Part shown: piece by piece, positions 1 through 5,005 of the stretch
Layout: each line of letters begins with the position of its first letter
Numbering within the stretch: the stretch's first letter is position 1
NCBI GenBank assembly: GCA_947087145.1
Contig: CAMUBM010000067.1
Span: 1-5,005 of the forward strand
DNA: 5,005 nt
Source of the DNA: an uncultured Mycoplasmatota bacterium
GTDB lineage: Bacteria; Bacillota_I; Bacilli_A; RF39; UBA660
Reading direction: 5' to 3'
The notes under the pieces: model-generated
Told to the model about the DNA's origin: nothing
Database searches by the model: none
Seen by the model: only the letters and a program-made list of their open reading frames with translations
Translations under genes and position numbers: made by a program

Positions 1-1
1 G

Positions 2-316
2 CAAAAAGAGTTAGAAATTTATTTAACAGGAAGTATTGATAAAAGTGAATATGGTTTGCATTTTATTTTTTCAAAACCTATAGAAGAATTTTTCAATTTA
101 GAAAAGTTTGAAAAAATAAAAATTGGCGAACAAGAAATGAATGACTGCTATTTTGAATATGATGGCAAAGCGAACTTATCTATTACACTTCATGTAGAAG
201 TCTTGCGATTTAGTTCTTCATTTGTTTTTACTTTATCTTTTCAAAATGATGATAATGATTATTTTGGCAATGCGGAGTTTGAAATAGAGGTAGAAAAAAT
301 AAAAGAAAAGTTATAA
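2..316 (+). CDS. Hypothetical protein, C-terminal part (5' end outside window)
   Basis: The frame is open from base 2 to the TAA at 314-316, giving about 104 residues with no ATG near the left edge, so this is the 3' end of a longer gene. A TTG at 56 could in principle start translation, but it has no ribosome binding site and the open frame continues upstream of it, so I do not use it. The visible part alternates short hydrophobic beta-strand-like runs (LHFIFS, SITLHVEVLRF, SSFVFTLSF) with acidic stretches (NDDNDYFG, EFEIEVEKIKEK). It shows no signal peptide, membrane helix or motif I can name. It reads as a soluble beta-rich protein with a charged C-terminus. It lies just upstream of a decayed phage gene, so it could belong to the same remnant, but nothing in it proves that. 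Function unknown. Confidence 0.6.
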   Translation, partial: QKELEIYLTGSIDKSEYGLHFIFSKPIEEFFNLEKFEKIKIGEQEMNDCYFEYDGKANLSITLHVEVLRFSSSFVFTLSFQNDDNDYFGNAEFEIEVEKIKEKL

Positions 317-355
317 AAAAGGAAAAAGTTTTGGCTGAAAAAGAAGGGAAGAAAA

Positions 356-765
356 ATGAATAATAATAAGTTAGAAACAATTACAAATTTGTTTGAAAGT
401 AGTGAAATAAGAAGTATTTTGAATATGCTGAAAAAAAGAATGACAGAAGAGGAAAAAAGTGAACTGTCCACAAAATGTGTACAGTTGAAAATGAAAGCAC
501 AAGATGGAAAAATGAGGGAGACAGATACTCTAGATACCAAGTGGATTTTTCGTTTAATAGAGTCTGTAACAAGTCCCAAAGCAGACCCCTTTAAAGTTTG
601 GTTAGCAATTTAGGAAGTGAACGAATTGATGAGGCATTTGACCCAGAAATAGCAACAAGAGAACTTGCTAAAAAACATAAACCCTATAGGTTAGAAGAAA
701 ATTATAGAAAAATTGAAGAAATAGTTACGATTGTGAAAAACGCATTTAAAAAAATTGAAATTTAA
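356..765 (+). pseudogene. Decayed Bro-N family phage antirepressor (DinD-like), frameshifted
   Basis: Bro-N antirepressor-type proteins are prophage-borne DNA-binding regulators related to DNA-damage-inducible protein D. Frame one starts at ATG 356 behind AAGGGAAG (344-351) and stops at TAG 611-613. It carries family-like stretches: LFESSEIRSI at the N-terminus, ELSTKCVQLKM, QDGKMRETD, and SPKADPFKVWLA. The expected continuation, LGSERIDEAFDPEIA, lies in the -1 frame from 610 and runs to TAA 763-765. Loss of one base, probably a T from a run at 609-611, explains the break. From memory of the family, about 25-30 residues of the WYFSVVDVV...YW core are missing between IRSI and LNMLKKRM (about 418). 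The long middle part is also missing after about 660, where the reading jumps to a C-terminal-like stretch (KPYRLEENYRK). The remnant has about 135 codons against roughly 250-290 in intact members. I infer a non-functional prophage fossil. Family assignment is by recalled motifs, not by alignment. Confidence 0.8.
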
Positions 766-770
766 AAATA

Positions 771-780
771 CGGGAAGTGA
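771..780 (+). promoter_or_regulatory. Ribosome binding site that sets the start of the Nudix-like gene
   Basis: CGGGAAGTGA resembles the AGGAGGTGA anti-16S complement and ends 4 bases before ATG 785, with the GGGA core 9 bases away. The earlier in-frame TTG at 755 lies inside the end of the antirepressor remnant and has no such site, so 785 is the better start. No clear -35/-10 pair was seen in front of it. Confidence 0.6.
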
Positions 781-784
781 TGGT

Positions 785-1327
785 ATGCCGAAGAACGTTA
801 CAGATATTTTATATCAAGATAAATGGCATTTAATTAAGTATAGTAATGCATCAAAACATTCTTTGGTTATTCTGCGGCCTAAAGTGAAAGTAATTATTCA
901 TGATAAAAATAAAAATGAACTATTGCTATTACAAGAACCATGGGAAAAAGATTATGGCTATTTTTTACCAGAAGACGTTTTATATGAAGATGTTTTGGAT
1001 AGCGAGAAGAAAACACATAAGGATACGATAAAAGATGCTTTAGATAAGGCAATTACAATCTGTAAATGTAATGGTGTTCTTCCTAAAGATTTAAAGTTAT
1101 TCTTGGAAGATTTTAGAGGAAATATTCATTGTACTTATTATTATTTTTTGGTAACAAATTTTGAAAAAATGGAAGTGCAAACAAACGAAGTTCGATGGTG
1201 GGTTTCTGTTAGTGATATTTTAGAATTAGTTAAGAAAACTGCATTTTATGAGGAAGAGGAAGTAGGAGTCCTTTTCACTTATTTGTTAAAAGAAAACAAT
1301 TTCGTTTATAATGGTAGTAAAGGGTGA
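785..1327 (+). CDS. Nudix-like protein with degenerate catalytic box
   Basis: The protein has 180 residues from ATG 785. Its plan resembles Nudix proteins of the ADP-ribose pyrophosphatase type: an N-terminal strand pair (WHLIKYSN, residues 14-21), a central strand with a hairpin (VKVIIHDKNKNELLLLQEPW, 34-53), a YFLPEDV segment (59-65) where LPGG or LPAG is normal, a helix (about 78-94), then a C-terminal block NEVRWWVSVSDILELV (134-149) that matches the usual E-x-x-W-V-S-x-x-E-x-x-E-L ending. The Nudix box GX5EX7REUXEEXGU is not there: the helix reads KDALDKAITICKC, so the metal-binding glutamates are lost. If the fold call is right, the protein is probably not a hydrolase and may bind a nucleotide or partner instead. 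Its TGA is embedded in the ribosome binding site of parC 5 bases ahead of that start, so the two are probably cotranscribed and translationally coupled. An unrelated hypothetical protein is the main alternative. Confidence 0.6.
   Translation: MPKNVTDILYQDKWHLIKYSNASKHSLVILRPKVKVIIHDKNKNELLLLQEPWEKDYGYFLPEDVLYEDVLDSEKKTHKDTIKDALDKAITICKCNGVLPKDLKLFLEDFRGNIHCTYYYFLVTNFEKMEVQTNEVRWWVSVSDILELVKKTAFYEEEEVGVLFTYLLKENNFVYNGSKG
1319..1327 (+). promoter_or_regulatory. parC ribosome binding site overlapping the upstream stop codon
   Basis: AAAGGGTGA is a good Shine-Dalgarno match. It lies 8 bases (from the last G of GGG) before ATG 1333, but only 2 bases before ATG 1327 and directly on GTG 1324. This decides for 1333 as the parC start. 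The TGA stop of the upstream gene (1325-1327) forms the end of the site, an arrangement typical of translational coupling. Confidence 0.65.
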
Positions 1328-1332
1328 TGAAT

Positions 1333-3852
1333 ATGCCAAAGAAAAAAGAAGTTAAAGAAATTATAGAAAAAATTTATGATTATAGTTTAGAAGAAATTAT
1401 GGAGACTGGTTTTGGAAGGTATTCTAAAGAAATTATTCAAGAGCGAGCCTTACCAGATGTTCGTGATGGATTAAAACCAGTACAGAGAAGAATTTTGTAT
1501 TCCATGTTTATTTCGGGATTTAAACATGATAAACCGCATCGTAAGAGTGCAAGAGCCGTTGGAGATATCATGGGTAAATTTCACCCTCATGGTGATTCTT
1601 CGATTTATGAAGCCCTAATACGTATGAGCCAAAACTGGAAGATGCGAGAGACTTTAATTGATATTCATGGTAACAATGGTTCTATTGATGGGGATGGACC
1701 TGCTGCGATGCGTTATACAGAGGCACGACTTACACGACTTGCGGAGACACTTCTTTCTTCTATTTCTAAAGAAACAGTGGAAATGGCATGGAACTTTGAT
1801 GATGAAGAAAAAGAGCCGACTGTTTTGCCTGCAACTTATCCTAATCTGTTAGTGAATGGTTCAACTGGAATTAGTGCTGGTTATGCGACCAATATACCAA
1901 CGCATAATTTAAGTGAAGTCATTGATGCAACTATAAAAAGAATTGATTCACCTAACTGTCGTTTGGAGACGATTATGGAAGTTATGCCAGGACCCGATTT
2001 TCCAACGGGTGGAGTGATTGAAGGAAAACTTGGACTCATTGATGCTTACACAAAAGGAAAAGGAAAAGTTGTTTTAAAAGCAAAAACAGAAATTGTGCGT
2101 ACTGGAAGTAAACAACAAATTATCGTGCATTCTATTCCTTATGAAGTCATTAAAGAACAATTAATTAAGAAGATAACAGAAATTAAGTTGGATAAAAAAA
2201 TAGAAGGAATTAATGATATTATCGACGAGTCTGACCATGAACATATGGCTCGTATTGTGATTGATTTGAAAAATACTGCCAATGCAGAGTTGGTGCTAAA
2301 TTACTTGTTTAAAAATACTGATTTACAAGTGAATTATAATTTTAATATGGTTGCGATTGTTAATCGTCGTCCAAGACTGGTTGGTATTTTAGAAATTCTG
2401 GATGCCTTTATTGCTCACCAAAAAGAAGTAATTACAAGAAGAACCGAATGGGATTTAAAGAAAGCAAAATTTGATTATCATATTTTGGAAGGTTTAGTAA
2501 AAGCTATTGATATTTTGGATGAAGTCATTCGTATTATTAGGGGGAGCAAAAATAAGAGCGATGCGATTGCTAATTTATCTAATGAATACGATTTTACATT
2601 TGAGCAAGCGAAAGCCATTGTAGAATTACAACTTTATCGTTTAACAAATACAGATATTGTGGCATTACAAGAAGAGATGGAAAAACTTCGGAAAAATATT
2701 CAAATTTGGGAGCAAATTTTAAGCAACGAAGAAGCACTTAAATATGTCATGAAGACAGAGTTGAAAGCCATTAAAAAAGAGTATGGTAACCCAAGAAGAA
2801 CAGAGATAAAGGACGAAGTGACAGAGATTAAACTGGATATTTCTGATATGATACCTAAGGAAAACGTTGTTGTGGTTGTTACGAATGAAGGATATATTAA
2901 ACGTGTGCCTAGTAAATCTTTTGCTTCTCGTGGGGAAGATGAGACTACATTAAAACCAGGAGATTTTATAACAGGACTTTATGAAGTAACTACTTTGGAT
3001 ACAATTTTGGCGTTTACCAACTTAGGAAATTATTTGTATATTCCAGTGCATAAAATACCTGAGGCGAAATGGAAGGAACTTGGAAAACATATCAATAATA
3101 TTGTGTTAATGGGAACGGATGAACAGGTGATTGCTTCTTTTGTCATGGATAAGGAAAAAGAACTTCTTACTTTGACGAAAAATGGAATGATAAAAAGAAG
3201 TTCTATGGCAGATTATGAAGTAACGAGATATTCGAAACCTATGTTGGCTATGAAATTAAAAGAAGACGATGCAGTAGTACGTGTTCTTGAAGCAAAGTCA
3301 AAATGTATGCTTTTGAGTAGCAATGGATATTATGTTCAGTTTGCCAAAGAAGAAGTGCCTTTGACAGGAGTAAAAGCAGCAGGGGTGAAGGGCATGAATT
3401 TGAAAGAAGATTTTGTTGTATCAGGAGTTTCTTATGATGAGGCAGACTATTTGGATGTATTTACAAATCAACGTACTGCCAAACGAATAAAAGTGTCTGA
3501 TTTTGAAATAACGGGACGTGCCAAACGAGGAAATGCGTTTATTAAGAAAGTGAAATCGGTAAATTATCAAATTATCCAAGCATTACTCATGGAGTCTCGA
3601 GATGTTGTTTTAGTTAAATCGGATAGTGAAATTCGGGAGATTAAAAATAGCGATATTGCAATTCTTGATATGGCAAGTACTGGTTCTACTATTTCCAAAT
3701 ATAAAGTGGATGCTGTTTCTAAAAAAGTAGATTTAGAAAGTTATTTGAAAAAGGAAAGTAAACAAGAAGAAAATATATCTGGTGTAAAAGAAAAAGAAGT
3801 TAAGATAAAAGAATTTACGATGGAAGATTTTCTAGACGATTTTAAGATTTAA
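1333..3852 (+). CDS. parC: DNA topoisomerase IV subunit A (ParC)
   Basis: ParC is the DNA-cleaving subunit of topoisomerase IV. With ParE (ATPase) in a C2E2 complex it unlinks daughter chromosomes and relaxes supercoils in the cytoplasm. The protein has 839 residues, near the usual 800-820 of Gram-positive ParC. The breakage-reunion domain spans about 27-480, with RALPDVRDGLKPVQRRILY (38-56), the quinolone region HPHGDSSIYEA (84-94), and AAMRYTEARL with catalytic Tyr128. HGNNGSIDGDGPAAMRY is the ParC form; GyrA has GNFGSIDGDSAAAMRY. LQLYRLTNTDIVAL in the coiled-coil arm is also typical of Firmicute ParC. The C-terminal domain (about 505-796) holds six beta-pinwheel repeats beginning near 512, 556, 598, 648, 696 and 747. 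The GyrA box QRRGGKG is replaced by a loop SFASRGEDE (529-537), again as in ParC. A Lys/Glu-rich tail (797-839) ends in MEDFLDDFKI. The gene is intact. No parE is adjacent within the window. Confidence 0.97.
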   Translation: MPKKKEVKEIIEKIYDYSLEEIMETGFGRYSKEIIQERALPDVRDGLKPVQRRILYSMFISGFKHDKPHRKSARAVGDIMGKFHPHGDSSIYEALIRMSQNWKMRETLIDIHGNNGSIDGDGPAAMRYTEARLTRLAETLLSSISKETVEMAWNFDDEEKEPTVLPATYPNLLVNGSTGISAGYATNIPTHNLSEVIDATIKRIDSPNCRLETIMEVMPGPDFPTGGVIEGKLGLIDAYTKGKGKVVLKAKTEIVRTGSKQQIIVHSIPYEVIKEQLIKKITEIKLDKKIEGINDIIDESDHEHMARIVIDLKNTANAELVLNYLFKNTDLQVNYNFNMVAIVNRRPRLVGILEILDAFIAHQKEVITRRTEWDLKKAKFDYHILEGLVKAIDILDEVIRIIRGSKNKSDAIANLSNEYDFTFEQAKAIVELQLYRLTNTDIVALQEEMEKLRKNIQIWEQILSNEEALKYVMKTELKAIKKEYGNPRRTEIKDEVTEIKLDISDMIPKENVVVVVTNEGYIKRVPSKSFASRGEDETTLKPGDFITGLYEVTTLDTILAFTNLGNYLYIPVHKIPEAKWKELGKHINNIVLMGTDEQVIASFVMDKEKELLTLTKNGMIKRSSMADYEVTRYSKPMLAMKLKEDDAVVRVLEAKSKCMLLSSNGYYVQFAKEEVPLTGVKAAGVKGMNLKEDFVVSGVSYDEADYLDVFTNQRTAKRIKVSDFEITGRAKRGNAFIKKVKSVNYQIIQALLMESRDVVLVKSDSEIREIKNSDIAILDMASTGSTISKYKVDAVSKKVDLESYLKKESKQEENISGVKEKEVKIKEFTMEDFLDDFKI

Positions 3853-3874
3853 GTAGAATGAAGGATAAATAAAA

Positions 3875-4489
3875 ATGGAGTTTATTGGTGCCAAAACGTT
3901 AGAAACAAATAGATTGGAATTAAAAGTTCCTACGATGAAAGAGCAATATGATTTATGGCAAATATTAAAACAGGAAAACATAAATAAGTGGTATATGCCA
4001 ACTCCAGAGAGGTTTCATGGTGATAGAGAAGCTTTTCAAAAATCTTTAAATGATTGGGAGAAACAAGAAAAATATTATCAAATGAAAATAGATATGTTAA
4101 ACGAAAATTCTAATATGTTTACTTGGAGTATTTTTATTAAAGATGGACCTGTGATTGGTCAAATTACTGTTCAACCTCAATCTTATTCTCCTAATTGTCC
4201 AGAGATAAGAGATATAGGATGGTTTATCGCTCCTGATTATCAAGGGAAAGGATATGCTTATGAAGCAGCAGAAGCAATTTTAAAGTATATGTTTTATGAA
4301 GTAGAGATAGAAGAAATAAAAACATCTGCTGCGGAAATAAATAAAAGTTCTTGGAATCTTATGGAAAAACTAGGATTTGAAAGACTTGGAGAAGATGTAT
4401 CTACTTATAAAGATGAGAATGGAGAGTTTCTTCCAAGTTTTACATATATTTTGACTCGTGATAAGTATTTAAATAAGAGAAAAAGATAA
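3875..4489 (+). CDS. GNAT family N-acetyltransferase (RimJ/RimL type)
   Basis: The 204-residue protein transfers an acetyl group from acetyl-CoA to an amine; the substrate cannot be read from sequence. The start ATG 3875 follows AAGGAT (3861-3866) at 8 bases. The N-terminus LETNRLELKVPTMKEQYDLW (9-28) is the usual opening of RimJ/RimL-like acetyltransferases (Acetyltransf_3). Motif A is DIGWFIAPDYQGKGYAYEA (113-131), with the acetyl-CoA pyrophosphate loop Q123-G-K-G-Y-A128. Motif B is INKSSWNLMEKLGFER (155-170), with Asn161 and the LGFER strand typical of the group. The segment at about 45-80 (ERFHGDREAFQKSLNDWEKQ and on) is polar and helical and varies between family members. It follows parC by 22 bases without a terminator, so it may be read from the parC transcript. 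Such genes often modify small molecules, drugs or protein N-termini; I do not choose among these. Confidence 0.9.
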   Translation: MEFIGAKTLETNRLELKVPTMKEQYDLWQILKQENINKWYMPTPERFHGDREAFQKSLNDWEKQEKYYQMKIDMLNENSNMFTWSIFIKDGPVIGQITVQPQSYSPNCPEIRDIGWFIAPDYQGKGYAYEAAEAILKYMFYEVEIEEIKTSAAEINKSSWNLMEKLGFERLGEDVSTYKDENGEFLPSFTYILTRDKYLNKRKR

Positions 4490-4491
4490 AT

Positions 4492-4531
4492 AAAATCACT
4501 TACTTGCATATATTGTAGTAGGTGATTTTTT
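4492..4531 (+). terminator. Hairpin with T-run, possible rho-independent terminator, overlapping the ylbD ribosome binding site
   Basis: The left arm AAAATCACTTACT (4492-4504) pairs with AGTAGGTGATTTT (4517-4529): 13 pairs, of which 3 are G-C and one is T-G wobble, around a 12-base loop (4505-4516). Six T bases (4526-4531) follow, the first four inside the arm. It starts 3 bases after the GNAT stop, so it fits as the terminator of the parC-GNAT unit, though the stem is weak. It runs straight into ATG 4532, and the AGGTGA (4520-4525) that should serve as ylbD ribosome binding site is in the 3' arm. It could therefore hide that site in read-through RNA. Confidence 0.55.
4520..4525 (+). promoter_or_regulatory. 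ylbD ribosome binding site inside a hairpin arm
   Basis: AGGTGA lies 6 bases before ATG 4532 and is the only Shine-Dalgarno match in the 42-base gap. It is paired in the hairpin at 4492-4529, so its exposure depends on whether the RNA contains the left arm. An RNA starting within the loop would leave it free. I could not recognise a good -35/-10 pair for ylbD. Confidence 0.5.
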
Positions 4532-4888
4532 ATGGCTACAAAAGAAGATTTTAAACTATTTGCAAGGAAACATCCTGAACTTGTACGTTTTATTCAAAAT
4601 GGGGAGGCAAGTTGGCAAAGGTTTTATGAAATCTATGATATTTATGGGGAAGAGGAGTCTGCTTGGCAACCTTATTTTGCTAAACAAACTACATCAAGTA
4701 ACGATTATAGTTTGAAAAGTATTACTGATAAGATTAAGAATATTGATTTAAATTCCATTCAAGAGCATATAACAACGGCGCAGAAAGCTTTAGGAATTGT
4801 GCAAGAGTTGACTGGAAAAGGAAGTAGTGCTGCTGCAGCAACAGAAGTAGTAAATCCTCGTCCAATCAATAAGATATTTGAGGATTAA
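4532..4888 (+). CDS. ylbD: YlbD-like protein (putative spore coat family)
   Basis: The 118-residue protein starts at ATG 4532. It matches the YlbD family of Bacillus from memory: an FKLFARKHPELVRFIQNG opening (7-24), then SWQRFYEIYDIYGEEESAWQPY (27-48), comparable to B. subtilis regions with HP-[DE]-[ML]-V, W-x-x-FYE and GE-[DE]-x-x-x-W-x-PY. The rest is a charged linker (49-60), an amphipathic helix pair (about 61-95, SLKSITDKIKNIDLNSIQEH... then TTAQKALGIVQELTG), an Ala-rich low-complexity stretch (SSAAAATE) and an INKIFED end. The family is annotated as a putative coat protein in spore formers, but its biochemical role is unknown and it also occurs in bacteria not known to make spores. It is followed directly by a ylbE-like gene, the order seen in Bacillus, which supports the call. 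The protein has no signal peptide or membrane segment. Confidence 0.8.
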   Translation: MATKEDFKLFARKHPELVRFIQNGEASWQRFYEIYDIYGEEESAWQPYFAKQTTSSNDYSLKSITDKIKNIDLNSIQEHITTAQKALGIVQELTGKGSSAAAATEVVNPRPINKIFED

Positions 4889-5005
4889 ATGGAACTATCT
4901 GTACAGCAAAAACTTTTGGAAGATAAAAAAATGGATGGTTTTTTAAAACAAAATTCTTATTGGATAAAGGATTTAAATCGGGATGAAGAAAATTACAAAA
5001 AATTT
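4889..5005 (+). CDS. ylbE: YlbE-like protein, N-terminal part (3' end outside window)
   Basis: An ATG at 4889-4891 directly follows the ylbD TAA (4886-4888), with zero bases between them. GAGGA (4880-4884) inside the ylbD end gives a close but usable ribosome binding site. The 39 visible codons run to the last base of the window. The protein starts MELSVQQKLLEDKKMDGFLK, then QNSYWIKDLNRDEENYKKF. This fits the opening of YlbE-like proteins (about 80 residues, of unknown function): a VQxxL helix, a FL step and a W-x-x-x-L-x-R turn. The family call rests on this pattern and on its place after ylbD. Since only half is visible, I cannot check the C-terminal part. Cotranscription and translational coupling with ylbD are likely. 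Confidence 0.6.
   Translation, partial: MELSVQQKLLEDKKMDGFLKQNSYWIKDLNRDEENYKKF

Noticed and set aside
56..58. TTG as a start for an 86-residue protein.
   Set aside because: The frame is open to the left edge and there is no ribosome binding site before the TTG, so the gene most likely starts outside the window.
381..572. Second minus-strand open frame, 63 codons.
   Set aside because: It is antisense to the recognisable ELSTKCVQLKM part of the antirepressor, with low-complexity Phe/Ser content and no family features.
259..579. Open frame on the minus strand, 106 codons, rich in Phe, Ser and Leu.
   Set aside because: It lies opposite the A-rich sequence of the antirepressor remnant and the upstream gene end. 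Its Phe/Leu/Ser-rich content is what AT-rich antisense produces, and it has no convincing ribosome binding site.
605..615. Programmed -1 frameshifting in the antirepressor gene.
   Set aside because: There is no slippery heptamer at the shift point, no clear downstream stem-loop, and the gene seems to lack further internal segments, which fits decay better.
755..757. TTG as the start of the Nudix-like gene.
   Set aside because: It overlaps the end of the antirepressor remnant and has no ribosome binding site, while ATG 785 has GGGAAGTGA at proper spacing.
1324..1329. GTG 1324 or ATG 1327 as the parC start, the latter giving a TGATG overlap.
   Set aside because: Both are on or too near the Shine-Dalgarno AAAGGG; ATG 1333 is at the normal distance. 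The three added residues would not change the protein call.
1658..1852. Plus-strand open frame of 64 codons inside parC.
   Set aside because: It is a shifted frame across the conserved ParC active-site region; the real frame is fully explained by parC.
1333..3852. Gyrase subunit A instead of ParC.
   Set aside because: HGNNGSIDGDGPAAMRY and LQLYRLTNTDI are ParC forms, and the GyrA box QRRGGKG is replaced by a degenerate loop.
4504..4516. TATATT in the hairpin loop as a -10 box for ylbD.
   Set aside because: No TTGACA-like -35 lies 16-18 bases upstream, and such an AT-rich match is expected by chance in this sequence.

Overview
The window is AT-rich (about a third G+C by eye) and almost all genes lie on the + strand with short gaps, clear AGGAGG-like ribosome binding sites and the standard bacterial code: TGA is used as a stop and Trp is TGG, so it is not a code-4 mycoplasma. 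The type of ParC and the ylbD-ylbE pair point to a low-GC Firmicute, most likely of the Bacilli / Erysipelotrichia / RF39-like range. Genus cannot be told from the sequence.

Layout. Positions 2-316 hold the 3' end of an unrecognised beta-rich protein that enters from the left edge. Positions 356-765 hold a decayed Bro-N prophage antirepressor gene. It has one single-base frameshift (at about 609-611) and appears to lack two internal segments, so it is a fossil of a mobile element. Positions 785-1327 encode a small protein that looks like a Nudix fold without its catalytic box. Its TGA stop lies inside the Shine-Dalgarno region of the next gene, parC (1333-3852), the complete DNA topoisomerase IV subunit A. 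A GNAT N-acetyltransferase of the RimJ/RimL type follows after 22 bases. A hairpin with a T-run (4492-4531) lies between it and the last pair, ylbD (4532-4888) and the start of a ylbE-like gene (4889 to the right edge), which touch without a gap.

How the genes relate. The Nudix-like gene, parC and the GNAT gene are spaced as one transcription unit (gaps of 5 and 22 bases, no terminator between them). The expected partner parE is not next to parC inside this window; a degraded phage gene and an unknown gene occupy the upstream side. ylbD-ylbE forms a second, probably separately controlled unit, and its ribosome binding site sits in the 3' arm of the hairpin that could end the preceding unit.

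I see no CRISPR array, tRNA, rRNA, insertion sequence or intact mobile element, and no convincing new defence or biosynthetic system. The most notable points are the antirepressor fossil, the catalytically empty Nudix-like neighbour of parC, the separation of parC from parE, and the hairpin that overlaps the ylbD ribosome binding site.
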